A DNA stretch of 64,000 bases from Clostridium sp. KNHs214 (GCF_000744935.1 NZ_JQMW01000009.1:620001-684000), one strand, 5' to 3'; shown: positions 35,436-42,676, numbered from the stretch's first letter. Numbers and translations are program-made. Notes: generated by a model from the sequence alone, not told the origin.

Positions 35436-35514
35436 AGAAATAATTTGACGTAAATTGTACTATAATTATAGAAATAAACTGACGTTTAAATTAGGAGAAA
35501 TTTGACGTTTAACA
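35436..35514 (+). repeat. Three right-end transposase-binding repeats
   Basis: The word AGAAAT(AA..)TGACGT(A/T)(A/T)AA occurs at 35436-35454, 35470-35490 and 35496-35514, all in the same direction and ending at the element boundary. Spacing is about 34 and 26 nt. The terminal copy forms the right tip (...TTTAACA). These are probable binding sites of the DDE transposase. Confidence 0.75.
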
Positions 35515-35606
35515 TCCGGGTCGCCCTTTGTCGCTGCCACAATGACAGGATAAGGAATAAGGGCTTTTTCCGGGTAGCCAGGTTCATTACCATTCGTCCC
35601 ATTCAT
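35515..35606 (-). pseudogene. HTH_16 conjugative-transposon regulator, N-terminal fragment
   Basis: The minus-strand frame from ATG 35606 reads MNGTNGNEPGYPEKALIPYP and then VIVAATKGDPD up to the transposon edge. It overlaps the end of the sigma-like gene by 20 nt, as expected for coupled genes. The 3' part lies at 32188-32362. After insertion the frame would run into the transposon end and stop soon. In Tn916-like elements this family is implicated in conjugation gene control, so loss may alter ICE regulation. Confidence 0.82.
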
Positions 35607-36027
35607 CAGCATTTTCCTCCAAGTATTTTCTCAACAGCTCAAAAGAGCTTGTCCGCCTGTACTGTATCGTGCTTCTCGACGTATTGAACAACTCCGCAAT
35701 CTCGCTGTCATTCATTCCCTCAAAGTAGTACAGCAGTACAGCTTTGCGCTTTTCTTCCGGTAAAGTACGGATTGCTTCAAGAAGCAGCTTCGGCGTGATT
35801 TTCTTTCCGGCTTTTTCAAAGACGGTTTCGACAGTTTCCCGTTTGAAATATTCATCAAACGTATGAAGCTGCCGCGCTTCATCTAAGGTCAAGTCGGAAA
35901 AAGTAACTTCCTTTGCCTTATGCTTGCGAAGCTCTTTGTGAGCGTCGCAGGCTTCATTGTGCAGTACCGTATTACAATACTTCTGAAAAGAGCATTGCTT
36001 ATAAAATTCCCTACGTTCAGGTTCCAC
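35587..36027 (-). CDS. Sigma-70 region 4-like factor of the ICE
   Basis: The protein has about 146 residues. The C-terminal part, LPEEKRKAVLLYYFEGMNDS and EIAELFNTSRSTIQYRRTSS, is a sigma region 4-type helix-turn-helix. The N-terminal half contains Cys and His residues (QCSFQKYCNTVLHNEACDAH) of unknown role. GTG 36027 is the likely start because AAAGGAGGTGAGAAT lies directly before it; a frame to 36084 exists but lacks this site. In Tn916/Tn1549 elements such factors regulate transfer or excision genes. Confidence 0.82.
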   Translation of the reverse strand: MEPERREFYKQCSFQKYCNTVLHNEACDAHKELRKHKAKEVTFSDLTLDEARQLHTFDEYFKRETVETVFEKAGKKITPKLLLEAIRTLPEEKRKAVLLYYFEGMNDSEIAELFNTSRSTIQYRRTSSFELLRKYLEENADEWDEW

Positions 36028-36120
36028 ATTCTCACCTCCTTTCTCGTTGAAAGTTGGTGGTGCTTCCCCCTTTTCGTCGGGCAATACTGCGTTTTGAAAA
36101 AACGCCGAACATTTCCGGAA

Positions 36121-36150
36121 ATTTGTTCAAAAATTTTTTTGAACAAACAA
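36121..36150. terminator. AT-rich palindrome upstream of the sigma-like gene
   Basis: TTTGTTCAAAAA and TTTTTGAACAAA form a long palindrome around 36122-36147. The spacer 36028-36497 (about 470 nt) holds this, two further hairpins (36390-36416 and 36451-36478) and an imperfect GCGGCA/TGCCGC pair near 36309-36335. No coding frame is supported in it. Confidence 0.45.
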
Positions 36151-36383
36151 AAAACGCCCGTCTGCAAGGCGCAGACAGACGCAAAGGAAATGTAAGTAGT
36201 ATTCAGATGATTTGACAGTTCATACTCATAGGTAGACTTGCCCGGTGGTGGAGCTATGCTTTTTTTAATTGATGAAGCTCATGGGTATTATGGAATACCA
36301 AAGTAGACACAGCGGCAACCTCCTAAATGCCGCCGTGTCAGTTCGTGGTGTTCGGGTCGTCGAAAATGTGGGATAAGTAGACG

Positions 36384-36416
36384 AAAAAACGGCGGCTCTG
36401 AAAATCAAAGCCGCCG
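36384..36416 (-). terminator. Terminator of the acetyltransferase gene
   Basis: CGGCGGCT (36390-36397) pairs with AGCCGCCG (36409-36416). On the minus strand the stem is followed by TTTTTT (36389-36384). It lies about 80 nt after the acetyltransferase stop. A second strong hairpin, ACGACGGC/GCCGTCGT at 36451-36478 with a T-rich loop, lies between. Confidence 0.75.
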
Positions 36417-36497
36417 GAATAGAATAGGCGCGTGAAAATATGTCTGCTCCACGACGGCTTTTTTTCTTTTGCCGTCGTCCGGCAGATTAACTTCCCA

Positions 36498-37136
36498 TTA
36501 AAATAAACCTTTCAATTTTTCAATATTTCCTGTCTGAATTGCTTCAATATTTTTAGCAATCTGTTCTTTAGACCAATTCCACCATTTGATTTCAAGCAAG
36601 GAAGCAATCGTTTCATCTGAAAAACGCTTTCTGATTGTTTTTGCAGGTACGCCTCCAACAATCGTATAAGGTGGAACATCTTTAGTAACAACTGCACGAG
36701 TGCCAATAATAGCACCATCTCCAATAGTGACACCGGACAGTATGACAGCTTCATAACCTATCCAAACGTCGCTTCCGATAATAATATCTCCTTTGTTATC
36801 CCATGCCTTTGTAACATTTTTAATATCTAATCCCCATTCTTCAAAAAAGATAGGAAAGGGATATGTAGACAATGAAGATAATGTATGGTTCGCACTTGTA
36901 AAAATAAACTTTGCGCCGCAAGCAATAGAACAAAATTTACCAATCACTAGCTTATCGTGATTGACTGGATAATGATACAAGACATTATTTTTTTCAAAAT
37001 TGCAAGGGTCATTCACAAAATCGTTATACATTGAGAAATCCCCAACTAAGATATTCGGGTTAGAAACAACGTCCTTTAGGTAAACGGTTTCTTTATCGCC
37101 TGTACGGGGATAAATCTTTTTATTCGGTAATGACAT
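36498..37136 (-). CDS. Vat/CatB-type xenobiotic O-acetyltransferase (left-handed beta-helix)
   Basis: A 212-residue hexapeptide-repeat acetyltransferase. Key segments are YHYPVNHDKLVIGKFCSIAC, FTSANHTL (the catalytic His region), GDIIIGSDVWIGYEAVILSG and IIGTRAVVTKDVPPYTIVGG, all shared by streptogramin A acetyltransferases (Vat) and CatB chloramphenicol acetyltransferases; WWNWS near the end is also typical. It would transfer acetyl from acetyl-CoA to a drug hydroxyl. The sequence alone does not fix the substrate. It is AT-rich against its ICE flanks, as expected for captured cargo, and has its own promoter. Confidence 0.85.
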   Translation of the reverse strand: MSLPNKKIYPRTGDKETVYLKDVVSNPNILVGDFSMYNDFVNDPCNFEKNNVLYHYPVNHDKLVIGKFCSIACGAKFIFTSANHTLSSLSTYPFPIFFEEWGLDIKNVTKAWDNKGDIIIGSDVWIGYEAVILSGVTIGDGAIIGTRAVVTKDVPPYTIVGGVPAKTIRKRFSDETIASLLEIKWWNWSKEQIAKNIEAIQTGNIEKLKGLF

Positions 37137-37171
37137 ATAGACACCTCTTTTCTTTTTGCTTTCACAAAGAT

Positions 37172-37200
37172 ATTTTATGTTTTGACATAGACATTTTCAA
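37172..37200 (-). promoter_or_regulatory. Sigma-A promoter of the acetyltransferase gene
   Basis: On the minus strand, TTGAAA (37200-37195) and TAAAAT (37177-37172) are separated by 17 bp. They lie about 36 nt upstream of the acetyltransferase start, which is preceded by AAAGAGGTG. Confidence 0.7.
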
Positions 37201-37268
37201 TATACCGGACATTTCGGTAATGTTTTATATAAAGAAAAAGAGGTCGCATTTCTGCAACCTCCCAAAAG

Positions 37269-37532
37269 CTATTTTTGATAAATGATTTTACGAATGGCAT
37301 AAACTGAAAGAAAATATTTGTCAGCAAGCTGCTCTATGGAAATACCACTTCTATATTCAGCAATAATGATTTTGTTTCTTTCTTGCAGTTCTTTTCGATA
37401 ACCGGATAATTCTCCCCAGTGCTTCTGCTGCTCTTGAATAGCTGGAACGTAAATATATCCACCTTGAATGTACTCTTGCAGTTCCTTAACTAATCTTGTG
37501 GGAAGAAGTATCTTTGCATTGATATATTTCAT
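37269..37532 (-). CDS. CD3324 family protein
   Basis: An 87-residue protein, MKYINAKILLPTRLVKELQE, then YIQGGYIYVP and a C-terminal region EYRSGISIEQLADKYFLSVY that looks like a resolvase-type helix-turn-helix. It matches the CD3324 family, named from a C. difficile mobile element. The function is unknown; DNA binding is likely. ATG 37532 follows AAGGAGGAAGCCTGC, so the longer frame to 37562 is not used. The leader contains competing hairpins (37566-37642). Confidence 0.85.
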   Translation of the reverse strand: MKYINAKILLPTRLVKELQEYIQGGYIYVPAIQEQQKHWGELSGYRKELQERNKIIIAEYRSGISIEQLADKYFLSVYAIRKIIYQK

Positions 37533-37565
37533 GCAGGCTTCCTCCTTGAATTTAATAATCAAGTA

Positions 37566-37642
37566 GCAAAGCCAGCATATATTATAGCGACACTATTTTA
37601 TTACTCCATGCAAACGTCGCTATTTACTGGCTTTGCATGGAG
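37566..37642 (-). promoter_or_regulatory. Leader with mutually exclusive hairpins before the CD3324-family gene
   Basis: On the minus strand, CTCCATGCAAA (37642-37632) can pair with TTTGCATGGAG (37614-37604), an 11-bp stem. Alternatively GCAAAGCCAG (37636-37627) pairs with CTGGCTTTGC (37575-37566), and ATAGCGAC (37623-37616) with GTCGCTAT (37591-37584). The two folds share bases 37632-37636 and cannot coexist. The gene's ribosome-binding site follows within 35 nt. This has the form of a conformational RNA switch, or of nested operators. Confidence 0.5.
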
Positions 37643-37851
37643 CCATACTTCATTTTGACCTTTTTTATCGGCACGCATAAGCTCACCTCTTTCAAACAAT
37701 AAATGTACAAACAATAACATTATATCATTTCATCCGTAAAAACACAACTCCGCTGCCATAAATAATATGCTCTATTATAGTGCATAGTAGGAACTGTGTA
37801 AGCATATCCAACAGGAAAGAGGAACAGTAAAATGTAACTGGGTGAATGAAT

Positions 37852-38205
37852 ATGGCAAAAAGACCAGTGGAAAAATATGACTTCAAGGCTTTTGGAGAAG
37901 CGATAAAAGCAGCGCGGACAGGTAGAAAAGAGAGCCGCAAGAAAGTAAGCGACGAAATGTTTATTTCCCCTCGCTACCTTGCGAACATTGAGAACAACGG
38001 GCAGCACCCAAGTCTGCAAATCTTTTTTGAGCTTATGCTCCGTTATGATATATCCGTAGACCAGTTTCTTTTAGAGAAGCCGGACACAAAAAACACGCAG
38101 CGTCGACAGCTCGATACATTGCTTGATACTATGAGCGATAAAGGAATACGGATTGTAACCGCAACGGCGAAAGAAATTAAAGAAGTCGAAAAAGAGGACA
38201 AATGA
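37852..38205 (+). CDS. Xre-type helix-turn-helix regulator
   Basis: The protein has about 117 residues. An N-terminal HTH, FGEAIKAARTGRKESRKKVS with ISPRYLANIENNGQHPSLQI, is a Cro/C1-type domain, although its first part is less regular than usual. A charged tail ends KEIKEVEKEDK. Two in-frame ATGs exist (37846, 37852); 37852 gives MAKRPVEKY and better spacing to GGGTGA. It precedes the mobC-relaxase pair by about 260 nt and may regulate it or the divergent CD3324-family gene. Confidence 0.82.
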   Translation: MAKRPVEKYDFKAFGEAIKAARTGRKESRKKVSDEMFISPRYLANIENNGQHPSLQIFFELMLRYDISVDQFLLEKPDTKNTQRRQLDTLLDTMSDKGIRIVTATAKEIKEVEKEDK

Positions 38206-38348
38206 GAATGTCCGGCAAAATTGAATATGGATTTTAGGAAGCGTTGTAATCTTTGCAGATTGCAGCGTTTTTCTTTTGTATAAGTTTGGCAAAATCGCTT
38301 TTTCTCCGTAGTGGGAAATAAGGGCATAAAAGATAAAAAACATTCTTA

Positions 38349-38445
38349 GCAAGCATAGGAAAAGAGTACCCTTTTCCGTATTTTCGCCCTCTGCGCTGCG
38401 GCGCGTCGGCTGAAAATTGCTTGTTGGGAAGTGTCCCAAACCCTC
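38349..38445 (+). other. Three-hairpin element copy A (candidate oriT or leader) before mobC
   Basis: This 97-nt sequence has an inverted counterpart at 48506-48602. Hairpins are GGAAAAG/CTTTTCC (38358-38377), ATTTTC.GCC/GGCTGAAAAT (38380-38420, one bulge) and TTGGGA-AGTG-TCCCAA (38424-38439). It begins GCAAGCATAGGAA and ends CCCAAACCCTC, 23 nt before the mobC start. Position next to mobC and relaxase is typical of an origin of transfer. No nic site was identified. Confidence 0.6.
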
Positions 38446-38468
38446 GGAATGGAAAGGAGCGTCAGAGC

Positions 38469-38798
38469 ATGAACGGAAGAAAACGGACTATACAAGTCAA
38501 GTTCTATGTGACAAAGGAAGAAAAAGCGTTGATTGAGCAGAAAATGAAGCTCGTCCCCACCGGGAACATGGCGGCATACTTACGGAAAATCGCCATTGAC
38601 GGGTGTATCATTCAAGTAGACCATAGCGACATAAAAGCTATGACAGCGGAATTACAGAAAATCGGAGTCAACATCAATCAGATTGCAAAGCGTGTCAATG
38701 CAACGGGCAGCGTTTACCAAGAGGACATAGAGGAAATAAAGGGGGTGCTTGCGGAGATATGGCGGTTACAAAGATTAAGCCTATTAAAAGCACGTTGA
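38469..38798 (+). CDS. mobC: MobC-type relaxosome accessory protein
   Basis: A 109-residue protein with an N-terminal ribbon-helix-helix-like part (RTIQVKFYVTKEEKALIEQK) and the C-terminal MobC block IGVNINQIAKRVNATGSVYQ. MobC proteins help the relaxase melt oriT. ATG 38469 is chosen over 38421 because AAAGGAGCG lies upstream. The gene overlaps the relaxase start by 40 nt. Confidence 0.92.
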   Translation: MNGRKRTIQVKFYVTKEEKALIEQKMKLVPTGNMAAYLRKIAIDGCIIQVDHSDIKAMTAELQKIGVNINQIAKRVNATGSVYQEDIEEIKGVLAEIWRLQRLSLLKAR

Positions 38799-40108
38799 GC
38801 AAAGCCCTTGACTATATCCAAAACCCGGACAAGACAGACGGAAAAATGCTTGTGTCCTCCTTTGGCTGCTCGGCAGAAACGGCAGATATTGAGTTCGGCT
38901 TTACCCTCGCCCAAGCCATAGACAAGGGGAACAATCTCGCCCACCATTTGATACAGTCCTTTGAGCCGGGAGAGGTAGACTATGAGAAAGCCCATGCAAT
39001 CGGAAAGCAGCTTGCCGACGCGGTAACAAAGGGGCAATATGAATATGTCCTCACTACTCACATAGATAGAGGTCACGTTCATAATCATGTGATTTTCTGT
39101 GCTGTCAATTTCGTAGACCACCACAAGTACAATTCTAACAGACGCAGCTACTACGGCATACGGAACATGAGCGACAGGCTGTGCCGGGAACATGGCTTGT
39201 CTGTTATCGCTCCGAACAGGGGCAGCAAGGGAAAAAGCTATGCGGAGTACCAGGCAGAGAAAACGGGTACCAGTTGGAAAAGCAAACTGAAAATCGCTGT
39301 TGATGCACTCATTCCCCAAGTGTCAAGTTTTGAGGAACTACTACAACGGCTGCAAGCTGCGGGCTATGAGATAAAACCGGGGAAATATGTATCGTGCCGC
39401 GCTCCGGGGCAGGAACGGTTTACCCGCCTTAAAACCCTCGGCGCAGACTATACAGAGGAAACCATAAGGGAACGGATAAGCGGCAAACGCGCCCGCGCTG
39501 CGAAAGCTCCCCGCGCAGATCGCTGCGGCGTTAGTCTGCTCATTGATATTCAGAACAGTATCAAGGCGCAGGAAAGCCGGGGCTATGAGCAATGGGCAAA
39601 AATCCACAATCTGAAGCAGGCAGCAAAAACCATGAATTTCTTGACGGAACATAAAATTGAGCAGTACGCGGAGCTAACCGCAAAAATCGCGGAAGTTGCC
39701 GCAGCAAGCGAACAGGCAGCGGACAGCTTGAAAGAGGTTGAAAAGCGGCTTACCGATATGACGCTGCTTATCAAGAATATCAATACCTATCAAAAGACCA
39801 AGCCCGTCTATGCTGCATACCGAAAGGCAAAGGATAAGGAGAAATACCGGACAGCCCATGAGAGCGATATTATTCTCTATGAAGCAGCGGCAAAGGCAAT
39901 TAAGGCGGCGGGGATAACCAAGCTACCAAGCCTTGCCGCCCTGCAAGCAGAGTACGCAGCACTTCAAGAGCAGAAAGAAGCCCTGTATGCCGACTATGGG
40001 AAGCTGAAAAAGCAGGTCAAGGAATATGACGTTATCAAGAAGAATATCGACAGTATTTTGAAAGTGGAACGTCAGCCTGAACGGGAAAAAGAAGCAGAGC
40101 GCGGATAA
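38759..40108 (+). CDS. Relaxase (MOBP-type, VirD2-like)
   Basis: It nicks oriT and leads the transferred strand into the recipient. The 449-residue protein has a probable catalytic Tyr near residue 20 (ALDYIQNPDKT) and the metal-binding histidines His106, His108 and His110 in DRGHVHNHVIF. The C-terminal half is helical and coiled, as in Tn1549-type relaxases. It and mobC are the main plus-strand ICE genes, read away from the integrase end and facing the transfer operon. Confidence 0.94.
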   Translation: MAVTKIKPIKSTLSKALDYIQNPDKTDGKMLVSSFGCSAETADIEFGFTLAQAIDKGNNLAHHLIQSFEPGEVDYEKAHAIGKQLADAVTKGQYEYVLTTHIDRGHVHNHVIFCAVNFVDHHKYNSNRRSYYGIRNMSDRLCREHGLSVIAPNRGSKGKSYAEYQAEKTGTSWKSKLKIAVDALIPQVSSFEELLQRLQAAGYEIKPGKYVSCRAPGQERFTRLKTLGADYTEETIRERISGKRARAAKAPRADRCGVSLLIDIQNSIKAQESRGYEQWAKIHNLKQAAKTMNFLTEHKIEQYAELTAKIAEVAAASEQAADSLKEVEKRLTDMTLLIKNINTYQKTKPVYAAYRKAKDKEKYRTAHESDIILYEAAAKAIKAAGITKLPSLAALQAEYAALQEQKEALYADYGKLKKQVKEYDVIKKNIDSILKVERQPEREKEAERG

Positions 40109-40124
40109 ATGAGCGCAAAAAAAG

Positions 40125-40250
40125 AACGGACGCGGCAGCCGATATGTTGGCCACCGCGCCCGTTTTCTCATAGGTGCAGCTTTTGAAATGTTACGCAGTA
40201 GAACCGCAATTTTAGGGGTAAAGGTATCAATCCTTTACCTCTTTGTTTTT
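40125..40250 (+). terminator. Terminator pair after the relaxase gene
   Basis: AACGGACGCGG (40125-40135) pairs imperfectly with CCGCGCCCGTT (40154-40164), followed by TTCTC. A second stem, GGTAAAGG (40217-40224) with CCTTTACC (40232-40239), is followed by TCTTTGTTTTT. Both suit the plus-strand relaxase transcript. Confidence 0.65.
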
Positions 40251-40256
40251 GTGTCC

Positions 40257-40284
40257 GAAAAGCCCTGCAATCAAAGGCTTTTTT
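40257..40284 (-). terminator. Terminator of the minus-strand transfer operon
   Basis: AAAAGCCC (40258-40265) and AAAGGCTTTT (40273-40282) form a stem around TGCAATC. On the minus strand the hairpin ends in TTTTCGG, a few bases after the Cys-rich VLP gene stop at 40290. Confidence 0.55.
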
Positions 40285-40289
40285 CGCCC

Positions 40290-40655
40290 CTACTGCGTAA
40301 CAATAGTACGCTTTTTTCTCATGCGCTCGGCTGCCTGTCTGCGGGTAATTCGCTTTCGACAGTCCGGGCAGTATTTGACGCTGTTAGAGGTGGACGCAAA
40401 GAACGCGCCGCACACGGTACATTTCTTCCTGTCCTCGGTCTGATAGAGTTCCGCATAGAGCAGCTTATCAAGGGGAAGTACGGCAATCCGAAACCACTTG
40501 CAGAGCAGCGAATAGGAAATGAGCTGCGGGCATACGCAAGTGTCCCCGTCGTCCAGTAAAATACAGTTGCCATTTTCGCAGTTGCAGCACTCTTTTTTTA
40601 CAAGAGCGTTTACCCGGCGGCTTTGGGGCGGCGACAGCCGCTTAATCCCGGTCAT
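40290..40655 (-). CDS. Cysteine-rich VLP protein of conjugative transposons
   Basis: A 121-residue protein with two cysteine clusters: CCNCENGNCILLDDGDTCVC near residues 23-42 and CTVCGAFFASTSNSVKYCPD near residues 79-98. Such patterns bind zinc. It matches the Cys-rich VLP family found next to relaxase genes in Tn1549-like ICEs; the function is unknown. It is the last gene of the minus-strand operon and overlaps the TTRAP gene by 4 nt. Confidence 0.88.
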   Translation of the reverse strand: MTGIKRLSPPQSRRVNALVKKECCNCENGNCILLDDGDTCVCPQLISYSLLCKWFRIAVLPLDKLLYAELYQTEDRKKCTVCGAFFASTSNSVKYCPDCRKRITRRQAAERMRKKRTIVTQ

Positions 40656-40858
40656 ACTTCATCAGCAGGATAAACGGCAAGCTCCCTGTATTCGGCTTCG
40701 GTCAGCGCGCCTACTTTGGAAAGGGTGCACTTTGCAAGCTCCCGTAATCCCGCGTCCATGTAAGGTAGCGCAGCGGTCATGTTCTCAATAAGCTGCGCCT
40801 TGCTTCCCTCATGGTAAATGCTCAAAAGGTTTGTTTCCTCAACAGTAAATCTATTCAT
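40652..40858 (-). CDS. Transposon-transfer assisting protein (TTRAP family)
   Basis: A 68-residue protein, MNRFTVEETNLLSIYHEGSK then LIENMTAALPYMD and ALTEAEYRELAVYPADE, the pattern of the TTRAP family of conjugative transposons. The role is inferred from the family name only. ATG 40858 has GGAGGT at 7 nt; ATG 40864, two codons earlier, is too close to that site. It overlaps the Cys-rich VLP gene downstream. Confidence 0.85.
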   Translation of the reverse strand: MNRFTVEETNLLSIYHEGSKAQLIENMTAALPYMDAGLRELAKCTLSKVGALTEAEYRELAVYPADEV

Positions 40859-40860
40859 GC

Positions 40861-41805
40861 TCATACCTCCAAATGGTGATTTTTTCTTTTTACCGCTGCC
40901 TTTTTCGGGGCGGCTGTTTTCTTGTCTGCGGTAAGCTGCGCCCGGACAGAGGGGCGCGCTTTTCGGATATTCCGGCTTCTGTCCTCGCTTTTGTCTAAAA
41001 ATGCAAAAGTGCCATGTCTGCCCTCAATCTTAGAAAAAGAAAGTGTTTTGTATGGCAGCATAGCAAACAGACGGTCGGTGTCCTTTGTAGAAGCTAACTG
41101 CATAAAATAAGGCGAAAGCTCCACCATGAAATGTGTTTTGTTGGGGCTGTTAGGGCTGTCCTGCCGCTTCATTTCCGCTACAATACGCTGTGCTTCGGCT
41201 TCAATCCGGCTGTCATGCAATGCGGCAATATGCGCCTTGAAATCCCCCGGCTTTAAGCGGTCATAGCTGCGCTTTTCCTCCCGCATGAGAAAATGCAATG
41301 CTTCCGGGTCATTAGGCTGCGCTTCAAAGTGTTCAAACTTCCCAAGCTGCGGGTCGGGATTGCCGTCAAGATACTGTCCGGCGGGCTGCACCCGTTCTCC
41401 ATGCTCATAGAGCAGCGTGTAATTATCTGCGGGTAATGCCTGTTCCTTAACGTGCCGGAAATGCTGCGGATAGTCAAGCTCATAGAGATTGCCTTTGATT
41501 TTTCCGTTTACAATCCCGGTCAGCTCCACCGCATAGGCAAGGACTTTATCGCGCGTCTGTTCCCCGTAAAACCGCCATGTGTTATGCTGTCTTGTGCCTT
41601 TTAGAAAAACGTCGCGCTCCCGGAAGCAGCTCGTCCCGGACGGGCGGGAAAACCATAAAAGCCGCCTGTCCTCGGCTGTGGGGCTTGCCGCCGCTTTCTG
41701 TAAAATGTTTCTATCAAGGTCAAAATCATTCTGATAAAAAGCGGTATTTTGTTTCATAATCGCTTCAAGGGAAGCGATAACGTCCACATCTTCAAACTTA
41801 TTCAT
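40861..41805 (-). CDS. Conserved ICE protein of unknown function with PSVR tail
   Basis: The 314-residue product is not recognised as a named domain. It is soluble and charged, with HFMVELSPYFMQLA in the middle and SRNIRKARPSVRAQLTADKK near the C-terminus followed by a Lys/Ala-rich tail. The RPSVRAQLTADK block closely resembles KPSIRAQLKADK in the next upstream gene. AAAGGAGCTGACCT precedes ATG 41805. It belongs to the block between YodL and TTRAP genes in Tn1549-like elements. Confidence 0.75.
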   Translation of the reverse strand: MNKFEDVDVIASLEAIMKQNTAFYQNDFDLDRNILQKAAASPTAEDRRLLWFSRPSGTSCFRERDVFLKGTRQHNTWRFYGEQTRDKVLAYAVELTGIVNGKIKGNLYELDYPQHFRHVKEQALPADNYTLLYEHGERVQPAGQYLDGNPDPQLGKFEHFEAQPNDPEALHFLMREEKRSYDRLKPGDFKAHIAALHDSRIEAEAQRIVAEMKRQDSPNSPNKTHFMVELSPYFMQLASTKDTDRLFAMLPYKTLSFSKIEGRHGTFAFLDKSEDRSRNIRKARPSVRAQLTADKKTAAPKKAAVKRKNHHLEV

Positions 41806-41808
41806 AGG

Positions 41809-42672
41809 TCAGCTCCTTTCCAAGTCCTGCGATTTTTGCTTCGTGGGTTTCTTCTTTCCCGCCCGTTCCTTATCCGCTTTGAGCTGCGCCCGGATAGAGG
41901 GCTTTTCCTTCGCTGCGGCTTTCTTGCCCCTGCCGTTTTCCCGGTCTGTCTTGATAGCTTCCGCAAGGTCAACAAGGGAGATAACCTCGCCCGCTTTTGC
42001 TTTCTGCTCCAGAGCGTCCACGGTCGGCGTCTGCGGCGTGTTGTTGATGATACCGTCAAAGTTATTGTCGTTCTGCTCGATAGTGTCCTCGATATGTTTT
42101 AACGGGTTAGCTTTGTCCGGCTGTTCGGCGGCAACGGCAAACGCCCGCGTACCGTTTCCCATAATCAGATATTTCCCGTCGTCGGATTGATGATGAAGTC
42201 CATACCCGGCTTCTTTCATTTGTTCAACGCTCATATCCGATACATAAAAACTGCCGCGCGGCGTTCTAATCTGTTCCCCGGTCAAATGCTCGTCGGGGAT
42301 AAGCTGTGGCTGTTTCTCCTGTAAAAACTCCGGCACGTTCTGAAAACCAATACTGTCTACATAGTGGGCGGTGTTCCCGCCATTCTGATGAAGCACCACA
42401 ATATCGGAAATGGAAAGGCTGTGTCCCTTAAAATCTTTCGGGTGGTCGATATTGAATTTTTCCCAAATGCTGTTAAGGGTAATGTCTGCCGTAAGGGGCG
42501 CGGTGTAGATAAGCTCATAATTCGCCCGGTCTACGGTGTGTCCCGCCGCCTGCAGGCGGTCGTAAGGCTCAAAGTGCAAGTTCCTTGTGGTGTCGCCGCG
42601 GGCTAACTGATAAATCCCGTAGCTGTCCTCTTTGCCATAGAGTAAAAGAGCTTCCTTTGTCGGTGCAAATAA
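41809..42672 (-). pseudogene. YodL / DUF4316 C-terminal part of the ArdC-like protein, cut off by IS21 element
   Basis: The frame includes FAPTKEALLLYGKEDSYGIY, then LHFEPYDRLQAAGHTVDRAN (YodL domain) and SFYVSDMSVEQMKEAGYGLH (DUF4316), ending with KPSIRAQLKADK and a basic tail. Its true N-terminus is the ArdC-like gene at 45193-48399. With one TATA copy kept, codons join as ANVNILFAPTKE in frame. An ATG at 42699 in the insertion element could restart translation, so the fragment may still be expressed. Confidence 0.8.
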
Positions 42673-42676
42673 TATA
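42673..42676 (+). repeat. Probable target duplication TATA of the IS21-type element
   Basis: TATA occurs at 42673-42676 and 45193-45196, and using it restores the host frame. The AT-rich context makes other 3-4 bp choices possible. Confidence 0.5.

Larger units (their letters stand above)
32363..35514 (+). mobile_element. DUF6431 - DDE transposase - AAA ATPase transposon (Tn7/Tn5053-like minimal element)
   Basis: A 3152-bp element with TGT...ACA ends and a 6-bp target duplication. Both ends carry copies of a short repeat with core GTCAAA: three at the right (35436-35454, 35470-35490, 35496-35514; core AGAAAT..TGACGT) and two at the left (about 32369 and 32402). Three plus-strand genes follow in order: a zinc-ribbon DUF6431 protein, an rve-type DDE transposase and an ExeA/TniB-like ATPase. 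The transposase-ATPase pair and multi-repeat ends are the plan of the Mu/Tn5053/Tn7 group. Confidence 0.85.
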
